This document shows, piece after piece, positions 47,262 through 55,717 of a stretch of DNA of 64,000 nucleotides (positions are counted from its first letter, which is position 1; every line of letters starts with the position of its first letter). The translations under genes were made by a program, and so were the position numbers. The DNA is from CAYWIT01 sp964458415 (GTDB lineage Bacteria > Pseudomonadota > Alphaproteobacteria > Micavibrionales > UBA2020). The notes beneath the pieces are model-generated. The model saw only the letters and a list, made by a program, of their open reading frames with translations, made no database searches and was not told the DNA's origin. The stretch lies in NCBI GenBank assembly GCA_964458415.1, contig CAYWIT010000006.1, positions 1 to 64,000 on the forward strand, written 5' to 3'.

Positions 47262-47846
47262 TTATTTTTTAAGAGCGCGCAGCGCGCAGATTTTTGCATT
47301 ATGCAGATAGGCTGCGGGCAGACCCAGTTTGCTCATTGTCCGGATAGAAAACATGGTGGCAATGATAGAATGGGCGGATTCAGTCGCATCAAGGTTCGGG
47401 GATATCACGCCTCCTTGTTGCCCGCGTTTAATACAATCTATCAGCGTATTTTCCAGTTGGGTCATATATTCCTGAAGTGTTTTTGAAACCGTCGCGCTGA
47501 TGTCCGTGATATTCAACAATGAGTTGACAACGAAGCAGCCGGGATATTTATCCGGGTTGCTGCATTCTTCCACGACACGGTCAAGGTATCCGGTGATTGC
47601 TTCAAGGGCATTTTCGGTTTCGTTAATTTTCTGCAGCTTGGGTAAAATACAACTCTCTATATTGAGGCGCAGGCTGCTTTCAAACAGTTTTTCTTTATCA
47701 CCGAGCGCGTTATAAACAGAACCGAGGTGAATTCCTAATTTTGCGGCAAGATCACGCATGGAAGTAGCGGTATAGCCATTCTTCCAAAAACTTTCCATGG
47801 CCATTTTGAGGGCCTCGTCCTTATCAAATTCAAGCTTGCGTCCCAA
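47262..47846 (-). CDS. TetR-family transcriptional regulator
   Basis: A 194-residue repressor. It has an N-terminal helix-turn-helix (FDKDEALKMAMESFWKNGYT; SMRDLAAKLGIHLGSVYNAL, residues about 25-45) and a helical ligand-binding domain with a Cys in PGCFVVNSLL that could sense electrophiles. The closest feel is the AcuR/YxaF-like branch. The start is TTG with GAGGTG upstream. The target is unknown; the adjacent small gene at 48049 is divergent and might be controlled by it. A palindrome-like site lies about 34 bp upstream of its start. Confidence 0.9.
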   Translation of the reverse strand: MGRKLEFDKDEALKMAMESFWKNGYTATSMRDLAAKLGIHLGSVYNALGDKEKLFESSLRLNIESCILPKLQKINETENALEAITGYLDRVVEECSNPDKYPGCFVVNSLLNITDISATVSKTLQEYMTQLENTLIDCIKRGQQGGVISPNLDATESAHSIIATMFSIRTMSKLGLPAAYLHNAKICALRALKK

Positions 47847-47879
47847 AGAGCACCTCGTTAAAAATTAAGAAAAAGAGAA

Positions 47880-47894
47880 TGATTTTCAATATCA
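47880..47894. promoter_or_regulatory. Candidate operator upstream of the TetR gene
   Basis: TGATTTTCAATATCA, an imperfect palindrome (TGAT...ATCA) in the promoter region of the TetR gene. It may be its own operator, but it also resembles a Fur box (TGATAAT-N-ATTATCA) with three mismatches. A short (ATT)n run follows directly. Confidence 0.35.
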
Positions 47895-48048
47895 TTATTA
47901 TTATTATTATTATAATTGCTGTTACAATTAAAGCAGAAATTTGCAGTTTGTTTTTAATCCATCGTATAAGTATTTGGTATATAACGACATTAACAATCTT
48001 TTCATATTTTACGAATAAACTGAAATTATAACAACAGGAGTAGTGTTA

Positions 48049-48291
48049 ATGGCTAAAATGGGACTGGACGACGAATTTAATAGTGAATCGGCAAATTTGG
48101 AAACACGGGAACTGGCTTGGGAATTACAGCAGGAACATCCGGACCAGCGGCGTATCAAATATTTGATGGAGAACGATGCGGATCTGCGCGTCGCCATGCA
48201 ACTGGCAGCACTCAGCGAGAAAGAGCTTTTAAGAAGGCCGGCGCTCAAGCCGCTGCAATTGCAGCGGCATCTTTTGCAGTCCGTCAATTAG
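48049..48291 (+). CDS. Small hypothetical protein, 80 residues
   Basis: A charged helical protein, MAKMGLDDEFNSESANLETR at the start and RRPALKPLQLQRHLLQSVN at the end, with no recognised family and no membrane segment. AGGAG before the ATG at 48049 supports translation. It is divergent from the TetR gene across a 200-bp AT-rich gap and convergent with the next ankyrin gene, with a 4-bp overlap of stops. It may be a target of the neighbouring regulator (inference). Confidence 0.65.
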   Translation: MAKMGLDDEFNSESANLETRELAWELQQEHPDQRRIKYLMENDADLRVAMQLAALSEKELLRRPALKPLQLQRHLLQSVN

Positions 48292-49205
48292 GAACGATGG
48301 AAGGTCAGAGGCTTTCTGATTTTCACGGGCCGGGAGATCGGCTCTTTGAAGGAGGCATAATAAGCTTCTTGTTGCGCGGTGATTTTGGCGAGATATTCTT
48401 CCCTGATTTTCGTGGCATCATTGAGCATATGAAATAACGTGAGATAATCGGGGAGATGGGGCATGGCGCTTAAAGCCTGGCGACCCTGTCTGGTTTTGTC
48501 GAGATTGTTTTCAGCGCCGCATTCAATCAGGCGGCGGACAACGGGTGTAAAACCTTTATTGACAATGGCCAGGGATAAGGCGGAATTGCCAACGCGGTTT
48601 GCGGCATTCGGATTTGCGCCATGGTCCAGCAGCAACAGCGCCATATTCGGCAATTTCTGCGCGATTGCACAAATTAGTGGCGTGGAATTATATTGATCAC
48701 GTGCATCAATATGCACGCCCAATGACAGAAGTTTTTTGGCGGCGCGGTGCAGGCCATAGTTGGCGGCGTGATGGAGCGGAGTCGTTTTATCAGCGTTCGT
48801 TTCAAAAGGATCGGCGTTTTGTTCTAGAAGGTGCAGTGCCATATTTTCTTGCTGATAGAACAAGGCTGTGAGAAGCGGCGTTTCTCCCCGCTCTGTTGAA
48901 AATTCTGCCGCTTGCTCTTTAAAAAAATCGGCAACGGCGATATGGCCATTGATCAGGGCAAGAAAATAAGGTGTCCTCTCGGTTCTATTTCGGATGTTGA
49001 GCGCGCCACCTGCCGTTAGAAGAAGTTTGATGATTTGCAGTTCACCGGCCATGGCGGCATAATGAAGAGGGGATTGAATAACATCATTATGATTATAGCG
49101 ATAATTTGCATCGGCGCCGTTTTCCAGGCAGCGTTTGACTCCCGCCGGATCGCGGCAAGTTATAGCGGAGAGCAAATCAAATTGTAATTCCGGAAGTTGT
49201 GCCAT
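48288..49205 (-). CDS. Ankyrin-repeat protein
   Basis: A protein of about 305 residues made almost entirely of canonical ankyrin repeats: PLHYAAMAGELQIIKLLLTA, TPYFLALINGHIAVADFFKE, PLLTALFYQQENMALHLLEQ, PLHHAANYGLHRAAKKLLSL, PLICAIAQKLPNMALLLLDH and ALSLAIVNKGFTPVVRRLIE. The repeats are far closer to consensus than in the tandem pair at 44-47 kb, so it may be a more recent arrival. The start at 49205 is preferred; a longer frame from 49283 would begin inside the terminator hairpin of the gene upstream. No signal peptide. Confidence 0.85.
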   Translation of the reverse strand: MAQLPELQFDLLSAITCRDPAGVKRCLENGADANYRYNHNDVIQSPLHYAAMAGELQIIKLLLTAGGALNIRNRTERTPYFLALINGHIAVADFFKEQAAEFSTERGETPLLTALFYQQENMALHLLEQNADPFETNADKTTPLHHAANYGLHRAAKKLLSLGVHIDARDQYNSTPLICAIAQKLPNMALLLLDHGANPNAANRVGNSALSLAIVNKGFTPVVRRLIECGAENNLDKTRQGRQALSAMPHLPDYLTLFHMLNDATKIREEYLAKITAQQEAYYASFKEPISRPVKIRKPLTFHRS

Positions 49206-49277
49206 GTGCGGTATTTCATAAGGGGTTATATTTTCCGTATTATATACAGGGTGTGGCAGATTGCAAGCAAAAGAAAT

Positions 49278-49303
49278 CCCCACGGGTGCCAGAACCCATG
49301 GGG
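49278..49303 (-). terminator. Terminator of the gene at 49330
   Basis: Arms CCCCACGGGT (49278-49287) and ACCCATGGGG (49294-49303). As minus-strand RNA all ten positions pair (one G-U), while the plus-strand RNA would have a mismatch; ATTTCTTTT follows on the minus strand. Confidence 0.8.
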
Positions 49304-49329
49304 TGATTTCTCATTGATAAGTAAAGATA

Positions 49330-49782
49330 TTATAGATCAAAGCTGCCATTACCCGGCTTTTTCGGTCTTGGGGCTGCCGGTGGTTTTGGTGGTTTCGGGG
49401 GTGCAGGCGGTTTTGCGCCACCGGAAAGTCCGGGCAGGCCCGGCATCAATTGCATCATTTCATTTTGCAAGCCGGTCATCAGGGTCTGCAGGGTTTCTGC
49501 GACAACGGGATCGCGGCTGGCTTCACGTTGCAGCTGGGTCATCGTGGTTTGCAGTTGCATGAGAACAGGGGCCATCTGGCGCATAACATCCGCCGGATTC
49601 TGGTTTTGCATGGAGAGACCGTCTGTAATGACTTTATTGAAGGTATCGCTCAATTTCTGGAAATGGGGTTGCGCATTGCCGGTATCGGCGGCAGCGGCCT
49701 CTTCAAATATCGCTTTGAGGTTTTCCATGGCTTGCAGGATTTTTTCGGGGTCGGGCTTGGGAAAGTTCATACCGGGAAACAT
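49330..49782 (-). CDS. Hypothetical helical protein with proline-rich tail
   Basis: A 150-residue protein: a helical body (KILQAMENLKAIFEEAAAAD; MAPVLMQLQTTMTQLQREAS; LQTLMTGLQNEMMQLMP), then a Pro/Lys-rich tail (PPAPPKPPKPPAAPRPKKPG). Similar Pro-rich tails occur at the ends of the proteins at 53485 and 50414. Such tails can bind SH3-like or WW-like domains, or be linkers. ATG at 49782 with AGGAG upstream. A clear terminator follows its stop. No family recognised. Confidence 0.75.
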   Translation of the reverse strand: MFPGMNFPKPDPEKILQAMENLKAIFEEAAAADTGNAQPHFQKLSDTFNKVITDGLSMQNQNPADVMRQMAPVLMQLQTTMTQLQREASRDPVVAETLQTLMTGLQNEMMQLMPGLPGLSGGAKPPAPPKPPKPPAAPRPKKPGNGSFDL

Positions 49783-49890
49783 AATGTCTCTCTCCTTGTA
49801 AAATTTTAAAGATGTAAGGAGGAAATCCTGTCTCATTACGGTAAGGGAGTCAATAGCTTTTCCTTAAGATTGGCCGCAATATGAAAACTT

Positions 49891-50424
49891 CTAGACCTTT
49901 TGTTCAGGTGTTTCTATGTCGGCGTGATATTTTTTAAGGATGGCTTGAATCTGTAAAAGCGCTTTCGCTCCGTTTCCAATATCCGGAATGGCTAACGTTG
50001 CCTGCGCGCCAACAGCGGTTTCCAGCACGATATCGCTCACACCGGAGAATTGCTGCAGGAGTGAATGGCGTAGGCGGGCTTCCCTGACGGAGCGGTAGGA
50101 AATTTTAATCTTGTCGCGCAGGAAAAAATTTTCCGTGAAAACCAGATGATCGCCGTGAAAATCGTAACGGATATGACGGCAATTCAGCGCGGCGACAATC
50201 AGCGGGGGCAGAAGAATAAAAATAGTCAGGAGCATCATGAGAAAGAGGAATGCCCCAACGGCATTGAATCCCGAAAACCATTTGATAGCACCGGTCAATT
50301 CGGGCAGAGCCGCGCCGGGAATCAGGATCATCAGAACAAGACGGATGGGATGACGGGATAGAATGACGAGCGGCGCGAAACGCGACCGGAGACGGAGAAG
50401 CGGTTTTTGCTCTTTACGAGACAC
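49891..50424 (-). CDS. Membrane protein with bacterial PH-like domain (copy 2)
   Basis: A 177-residue protein with two membrane helices near the start (LVLMILIPGAALPEL; FLFLMMLLTIFILLPPLIVA). A YdbS/bPH2-type domain follows: YDFHGDHLVFTENFFLRDKI, then the strands around VSDIVLETAVGAQATLAIPD. The upstream gene at 50414 has the same layout, including the end of the domain (GLKIADIPDTNSIGQRIQN against TLAIPDIGNGAKALLQIQA), so the two are paralogues. They overlap by 11 bp and may make a heteromer. Function unknown; bPH2 proteins of this sort are often stress-related membrane proteins. Confidence 0.72.
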   Translation of the reverse strand: MSRKEQKPLLRLRSRFAPLVILSRHPIRLVLMILIPGAALPELTGAIKWFSGFNAVGAFLFLMMLLTIFILLPPLIVAALNCRHIRYDFHGDHLVFTENFFLRDKIKISYRSVREARLRHSLLQQFSGVSDIVLETAVGAQATLAIPDIGNGAKALLQIQAILKKYHADIETPEQKV

Positions 50425-51016
50425 CGGCTGCGGCGGGCAGGGGCGGCGGGGCAGCTTCCGCGGCGGGCCTATTCCGCATGGTGTCGATGATATTCTGAAT
50501 GCGCTGCCCGATACTGTTTGTATCGGGAATATCCGCTATTTTCAATCCGGGGATTCTCTCCCGTGCAATATAGCTGGAAGACGGCGAAAGCAGTAAAATA
50601 GTGGTCAGGTGCAGGCGTTCCTGTATGGCCCCTGCCCGCTGGATAACATTGCTGATGTCGGCATAGTGTAGCCTGCCGCGTTCCCGGACCAGATAATAAC
50701 GGAAAAACTGGAACTCGAGATAGTTATCGTGAAAGTTCCAGAACGTGCGCTGGAAAGCGCGGCGTTTGATCTCGTAGAAAAGCGGTGGAATCAGGGCGAT
50801 GCCAAGCACGAAAAGAATCGTATAGATGCTGCCGGCGGAAATAAATTTTGAAAGGCCGATCAGGGAAAAAAGAATGAAAATAAAAGTCCCGCCGACCATC
50901 ACCAGACCGGTTGTTCCTGCAAAAACGACCGGTAGCGCTTCCAGTATAAAAAGAGTCATGTCGAATTTGGGCCGTAGTGACAACAAGGGATGTTTTTTTT
51001 CTCGGGGGCTTTCCAT
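50414..51016 (-). CDS. Membrane protein with bacterial PH-like domain (copy 1)
   Basis: A 200-residue protein with two membrane helices (residues about 22-50 and 58-80) and a C-terminal PH-like domain (NFHDNYLEFQFFRYYLVRER; DISNVIQRAGAIQERLHLTT). The tail is Pro/Ala-rich (AAPPPLPAAAGVS). It is first in a pair with the gene at 49891. See that entry for the shared features. Confidence 0.72.
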   Translation of the reverse strand: MESPREKKHPLLSLRPKFDMTLFILEALPVVFAGTTGLVMVGGTFIFILFSLIGLSKFISAGSIYTILFVLGIALIPPLFYEIKRRAFQRTFWNFHDNYLEFQFFRYYLVRERGRLHYADISNVIQRAGAIQERLHLTTILLLSPSSSYIARERIPGLKIADIPDTNSIGQRIQNIIDTMRNRPAAEAAPPPLPAAAGVS

Positions 51017-51119
51017 GATTTTTCCTGCATTTATAGCCAGTATGATGCAGTATCCTATGACTGGAAAGATTTCTCAACCGTTCTTTGCTGTGGCACGGCG
51101 GTTGAATTTTAGAACAGGC

Positions 51120-51830
51120 TTATTGTTTCAGGTTCAGCAGTTCCTGTATATCGGGAGCGGGGCCGGTTCCGCTATTGCTTTCCCAAACCAGCCTTCCGTA
51201 TGTCGGATCATATATCCGGAGATTGCTGATTTCACCGGAAACCAGCCAATAATCCTCTCCGTCCAGATTGAGGGGGGCGGTTTTGTCGGCAAAGCGCGGC
51301 GTGATCTCGAAATACAGCATCAGGCTCCGGTTTTTCTGGCTGGCCGCAATCTTTTCCAGCAAGGCTGCAGCGGTGCCGCCGATGCTGATCCATTGATGAT
51401 CCATCAGGGCCTGCGGAACAAGCGCATAATTCTGTCCTATAAAACTATAGCCAAAATAGGTGTCGTCACGGAAATTTTCGATGAAAAAGCCATGGTTGGT
51501 TTGGCTATAGAGGGAAAGCCGGACGGGCATCCTGGCAATAATCGGTTCCTGCAGGGAAATCAGATTGAAGATATTTTTAAGTTCGGTGGTTTTTTGCTGG
51601 AGGATGGTGGTTTTATCAAAGGGGGGGGCGTTTATATAGGATTCCGCCTTGGCTGCCCATCCTTCGAAATCCGGCGTTTGTTCGGTGAGACGGTAGAAAA
51701 TCATCGCGATTTGTCCGGCGGACGTCATTTCCGCTGAACGCGGCTCCAGCTTTTGCGCCGTTGCTGGCAAAACCGGGGTATTTGCCAGGAAGAGCAAGAC
51801 TGCCAAAGCGGTAAAAATTTTAAATTGCAT
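51120..51830 (-). CDS. Secreted hypothetical protein
   Basis: A 236-residue protein with a Sec signal peptide (MQFKIFTALAVLLFLANTPV, cleavage near ATAQ, residue about 25). The mature part has no recognised motif: helical at first, then strand-rich (SLYSQTNHGFFIENF; MLYFEITPRFADKT). ATG at 51830 is chosen with AGGGA upstream and because the longer frame from 51986 would place the signal sequence internally. It is divergent from the Smr gene. Periplasmic location is inferred from the signal. Confidence 0.8.
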   Translation of the reverse strand: MQFKIFTALAVLLFLANTPVLPATAQKLEPRSAEMTSAGQIAMIFYRLTEQTPDFEGWAAKAESYINAPPFDKTTILQQKTTELKNIFNLISLQEPIIARMPVRLSLYSQTNHGFFIENFRDDTYFGYSFIGQNYALVPQALMDHQWISIGGTAAALLEKIAASQKNRSLMLYFEITPRFADKTAPLNLDGEDYWLVSGEISNLRIYDPTYGRLVWESNSGTGPAPDIQELLNLKQ

Positions 51831-51908
51831 AGCGATATCCCTGTAAAACACCTTCCTGAAGTGTAACATAGGGATATTAATAAGTCTAAAATATGGGCGC
51901 TGTGAAAT

Positions 51909-52448
51909 ATGAAAAAAACTTTGCCTGAGATCGTGCCGGATAGTGCGCTTTGGTATAAAGTGGCAGAGACCGTCAAGCCTCTGCAACCCGAAAAAAAGCG
52001 GGTAAAAAAAGAAACAGGTTCCAGTCCGGCGAGCCCCGCCGGTGGAATTGCACCGAAAGTGCCACTGTCGTCTTCATCCCTGAAAACAACAAAGGGGGAC
52101 GTTATTTCCGCCACGCCCCCTGTGGGAATGGATCGTGCAACAGGGACAAAGCTGAAAAAAGGCAGGTTGCCCATCGAGGGGCGGCTGGATTTGCATGGCT
52201 TGACGCAGGAAAAATCATTTCAGGCCTTGCAGCAGTTTATCGCCCGGTCAGCGGCGCGGGGATTGAGAACGCTGTTGGTCATTACAGGCAAGGGCGCGCG
52301 CGGGCAGGGGATTTTGCGTCAAAAATTGCCGTTATGGCTGGCAGAGCCGGAACTGCGTCATTACATTCTTGCCATTTCACCGGCGCAGCTCAGGGATGGT
52401 GGCGAAGGGGCTTTTTATATCCGATTACGCAAGCCGCGGGAGAAATAA
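51909..52448 (+). CDS. Smr-domain protein
   Basis: A 179-residue protein: a Lys/Ser/Pro-rich disordered N-terminus (about residues 1-90), then the Smr domain with LDLHGLTQEKSFQALQQFI and TGKGARGQGILRQKLPLWL. Free-standing Smr proteins have nuclease or nicking activity; those linked to MutS2 rescue collided ribosomes. No MutS domain here. The DLHG and TGKG motifs are intact. It is convergent with the gene at 52450, one base apart. Confidence 0.92.
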   Translation: MKKTLPEIVPDSALWYKVAETVKPLQPEKKRVKKETGSSPASPAGGIAPKVPLSSSSLKTTKGDVISATPPVGMDRATGTKLKKGRLPIEGRLDLHGLTQEKSFQALQQFIARSAARGLRTLLVITGKGARGQGILRQKLPLWLAEPELRHYILAISPAQLRDGGEGAFYIRLRKPREK

Positions 52449-52449
52449 A

Positions 52450-53403
52450 TCACGGCTTTTCAATCCGGAACCCTTTGCTTTTGTGACGGGCAGGAAGCGG
52501 GTCTGGTTTGCCGCCCATCAATATAAGCTTTGTATGGGCAAATTTCAGAGCTTCCCCGTTGTACTCCTCAAAAGGATAGCTGGTGATGGCTGAAGTTTTC
52601 TTGGCATTGTTCTCGTATACTTCCGTGATCCGCTGGGCCTTGAAATTAAAAATCGTTTTGACCTGTCCGCCCTGAAAATCCACGTTTTTGTTCTCGATCA
52701 GAATATGGTCGGATTCGCGGATATAGCGTTCTGCCGCCTGCAGTTTTTGTTTCAGCAGATAATAAATAACATCATGCTGTTGCTCCTGCGCTTTTTGCAA
52801 AAGCAGCGTACCAAAGGTTTGCAGGCTTTGCGGATCCTGTAAAAGATGGATAACAAGGCTCAGGTTATTTTGATTGACGGCGGCCAGAAGAAGATCGCAG
52901 TTTGCGTCCCGCGGGCTGGCGCCGGATCCCAGTAAAAATTCTACGTTGCTTGCTCGGTTGCCGGTCTGATAACGGAAAGTTTTGCTGATATAAAGGAAGT
53001 GGTCCGGATCGGTGTCCTGTGCCGTTTTGGCGATAACGGCCCCACGCAGGGCTTTATTGATATCCTCCTGCTCAAAGTGCTGCTGATAAGAAAGATAAAA
53101 GGATTTCAGACCGGCGGGGTCGGCGGCGGCGGCTTTGGCGGTCAGCGCTGTCCCCCAGCTGACGCCGCCGGCAAAACAGAAATGGGCCAGAATATCGGCA
53201 GGCAGATTGCCAAGAACATAGAGCCGATAGCAGATGCCTTTGTTTTCCCGCAGGCATAATTTATCAAAAACCGACAGGGCCGCCAGATAGTCGTTTTTTT
53301 CGCCTTGGGCAATGTCGGTCAGAAAAGAAACAGCCTTCTTCCAGTCCGCATTGTTCAGCGCGGCTTCTGCTTTTTTTATAAAGCGCGGATTGATGTCAGG
53401 CAT
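52450..53403 (-). CDS. Ankyrin-like hypothetical protein
   Basis: A 317-residue protein with degenerate helical repeats resembling ankyrin or TPR units (ASNVEFLLGSGASPRDANCD, LLLAAVNQNNLSLVIHLLQD, KAQEQQHDVIYYLLKQKL). A strand-rich C-terminal third (KNVDFQGGQVKTIFNFKAQR) follows. It has Lys/Asn-rich ends and no signal peptide. ATG at 53403 has GAGGAAG upstream; a Met six codons earlier is possible. It lies 81 bp downstream of the peptidase-family gene at 53485 and may share its transcript. Confidence 0.7.
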   Translation of the reverse strand: MPDINPRFIKKAEAALNNADWKKAVSFLTDIAQGEKNDYLAALSVFDKLCLRENKGICYRLYVLGNLPADILAHFCFAGGVSWGTALTAKAAAADPAGLKSFYLSYQQHFEQEDINKALRGAVIAKTAQDTDPDHFLYISKTFRYQTGNRASNVEFLLGSGASPRDANCDLLLAAVNQNNLSLVIHLLQDPQSLQTFGTLLLQKAQEQQHDVIYYLLKQKLQAAERYIRESDHILIENKNVDFQGGQVKTIFNFKAQRITEVYENNAKKTSAITSYPFEEYNGEALKFAHTKLILMGGKPDPLPARHKSKGFRIEKP

Positions 53404-53484
53404 CACGTGCTTCCTCACCATAAGAATAATTATGGATTACAGGAGGAGGGGCAGGGCTGTCAATAGGCGTGCGGCCAACCGGTG

Positions 53485-54690
53485 TTATTCCCAGAATCCC
53501 CATTTGCGGCGCGGGGCTGCCCGGAGCGGCGGTTTTGGGGGGGGAGGGGGCGGTGTTGCCCCCGCTTTAAAGATGGCGCGGACATGATTCGTCAGGCCGA
53601 GAACGACGGATACCGCGTCTTGCATATGAACGCCGAAAATTTTCAGGGGGTGGCGTTTTTGCCCCGGCAGATGGTCGCTATAGAATTTATCAATGCGCTG
53701 GGCTGATTCTGAAGTGACCCCGGCATGACGGAGATCGTTAAAATCCAGTGTCGGGGCATGCAGCTTTAAATAGGGCTGGCCGCGATGGTGGATCCGCTCC
53801 AGAATCCAGTCGCTTTCGACGTCCTTGGAAAAATGGCGCTGTAGCCAGGGGAAAGAGCCCTTTAATTTTGGCGCATACATATTGGCCCATTCAATATGCG
53901 AGTCTTCATAGAAGGTACGCAGGTGGAAATTATCGTAGAAGGCCAGAAAGGCCGCCGTGACGCATTTGCCGTTTTTCAGGGCGTCTTCGTGACTCATGAC
54001 CCGTTCCGCGGCCTTGACGATGTCGGGAAACCGCAGCCGCATTTGCCGCAGGGGACCGTTAAAGCGCACCTGATCAACCGGCCCTTCAAAATCCCCATAG
54101 GCCAGTTCCAGTGCGATCTGTGTTTGCTGGGCATAGGCGTCCGCTTCGATGGCAAAGGAAAGACGAATTCCCGCTTCGGGCTTGTGTTTTGTGCTGGGAA
54201 AAAGATCATGGCGCGTATTTTGTACGGCATGAACGCTTTCATGGCCGATGAGCAAGGCAAGATATTCCGGATCATCGTGCTCTTTCAGGATTATCAGCTT
54301 GTCGGTCGGATCGCAAAGACCGCCCGCGCCGCGATCCCCTGTCCGGCGGTCATCGAAGACGATGCGGTAGCCTTCTTTTGTCATCTGCTTGAGCACGTCA
54401 CGGCCGGTCGGGCTTTGTGAAAGAATAAAAATCGCCTGCTCCAGCGTGGTTTCGTTGTGCTCGATCCGTCGTTCGATTTGCGCTGCCCGTGCGTCACGGA
54501 CGGATTTCGCAGACCGCGGATCCGGCTTTTCATGGACAATCGTGCCAAGAAAATTCACGGGGACTGGCGGCCGCGCAAAGCTGCCGTCATCCAGTTCCAG
54601 TGACCAATCCCCACGCCCGCCTTGCGGTGGCGGGCCTTTTTGTGAAGGGTCAAAAAACTGCGCTCGTGCCTGTAGTGGCTTACGTGACAT
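53485..54690 (-). CDS. Putative zinc metallopeptidase (DUF6782-like, copy A)
   Basis: A 401-residue protein and the only one of three paralogues in this window with the zincin motif, HESVH (H150, E151, H154). A candidate third ligand is the Glu of FAIEADAYAQQ further on. The preceding strand DPTDKLIILKEHDDPEYLAL fits the usual edge strand of zincins. The N-terminus is Pro/Gly-rich and disordered, and the C-terminus ends in a Pro-rich stretch (TPPPPPPKPPLRAAPRRK). No signal peptide, so any activity is cytoplasmic or needs another export route. The family name is from memory. ATG at 54690 with GGGAG upstream. Confidence 0.8.
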   Translation of the reverse strand: MSRKPLQARAQFFDPSQKGPPPQGGRGDWSLELDDGSFARPPVPVNFLGTIVHEKPDPRSAKSVRDARAAQIERRIEHNETTLEQAIFILSQSPTGRDVLKQMTKEGYRIVFDDRRTGDRGAGGLCDPTDKLIILKEHDDPEYLALLIGHESVHAVQNTRHDLFPSTKHKPEAGIRLSFAIEADAYAQQTQIALELAYGDFEGPVDQVRFNGPLRQMRLRFPDIVKAAERVMSHEDALKNGKCVTAAFLAFYDNFHLRTFYEDSHIEWANMYAPKLKGSFPWLQRHFSKDVESDWILERIHHRGQPYLKLHAPTLDFNDLRHAGVTSESAQRIDKFYSDHLPGQKRHPLKIFGVHMQDAVSVVLGLTNHVRAIFKAGATPPPPPPKPPLRAAPRRKWGFWE

Positions 54691-54873
54691 GAAGAACTCC
54701 CCTAAATTCAGGGCCCCAACCCTGAACACACCCGACACGTCACGCCGTCGATCTTTGAATCAGATCATAGTTTTTCTTTTTGTGCCAGCCCAATTACCTG
54801 AGGGCTGTTAAATACATAGGTATATTCCGAAGTTAACAGCGATTATATGTGTCTGCCAAAAGGACAGACCCTT

Positions 54874-55641
54874 TTATTTTTTCTCTTCTTCCGGCGCGGT
54901 CTTTGTTTTGCGCTGCTCGTTCACCAGCTTCTGGAGTTCGTCAAAGGGAACGGCTCCGGGGGCCAATGTTTCGCCAACAAGGAAGGCGGGCGTGCCGGTA
55001 ATGCCAAGCTGGCTGGCCAGCGCCCGGTTTTTTTCAATCTGGATCAGGACCTCGGTACCGCCAAGATAGGCTTTGGCTTTATCGGTATCCATGCCGGAAT
55101 CCTTGGCAACGCTTTCCAGGACATCATCGGTGATTTGGCCTTTGTGCTCCATCATCCGGCGGTGGAATTCAAAATATTTTTCCTGCTTATGCGCGGCCAG
55201 CGCCCATTTTGCCGCTAATTCGGAAGTGGGGCCAAGAATGGGAAATTCCTTGAAGGTAATTTTTACGTTTTTATCCGCGGCGGCGAGAGCCTGTAATTCA
55301 GGCAGAGCTTTCTTGCAATAACCGCAATTGTAGTCAAAAAACTCGACAACGACGACATCGCCGTCTTTATTGCCGATAAAAGGCGTTGTATCGTTTTTAT
55401 AAAGATCGTCATAGTTCGACTGAATCGCTGCGGAGCTGCGCTCACGGACGGTTTTTTTCTGATACTCGTCAACAGAGGTCATGATGACCATCGGATTCTC
55501 CATGATGTAATCGTGGATAACCTGCTCGAGCTGTTCTTTCGTCAGCGCTGTTTTTGCATCCTCCGCAAAAGCGGGCGGTGCGATGATACAGGTCGCAAGG
55601 GCGGTTGATAGAATGAGGCTCTTGAATAATGATGTTTTCAT
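54874..55641 (-). CDS. DsbA-family thiol-disulfide oxidoreductase (periplasmic)
   Basis: A 255-residue protein with a Sec signal peptide (cleavage after PAFA, residue about 26). A helical N-terminal arm (EQLEQVIHDYIMENPMVI) and a thioredoxin fold follow, with active site FFDYNCGYCKKAL (C106 and C109). The cis-Pro is in GITGTPAFLVGE. The long N-terminal arm is like the Com1/ScsC/BdbD-type members that form oligomers. It probably forms or shuffles disulfides in envelope proteins. The C-terminus is Lys/Glu-rich. Confidence 0.93.
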   Translation of the reverse strand: MKTSLFKSLILSTALATCIIAPPAFAEDAKTALTKEQLEQVIHDYIMENPMVIMTSVDEYQKKTVRERSSAAIQSNYDDLYKNDTTPFIGNKDGDVVVVEFFDYNCGYCKKALPELQALAAADKNVKITFKEFPILGPTSELAAKWALAAHKQEKYFEFHRRMMEHKGQITDDVLESVAKDSGMDTDKAKAYLGGTEVLIQIEKNRALASQLGITGTPAFLVGETLAPGAVPFDELQKLVNEQRKTKTAPEEEKK

Positions 55642-55717
55642 TGGATTTCCCCTTTTTGCATTCCAGCCTCATCAGACTAGAGCATAGAATCTTAAGAAAG
55701 GGTTTAAAAACGGGGGA

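Noticed and set aside
47894..47914. (ATT)n run as a possible repeat array or CRISPR
   Set aside because: A simple trinucleotide run of about seven units with no spacers; no CRISPR or cas genes anywhere in the window.
54820..54880. GTCTG/CAGAC hairpin followed by T-rich sequence
   Set aside because: The T-run is on the plus strand, where no gene ends, and lies in the dsbA-like coding end. It does not fit the leftward transcript.
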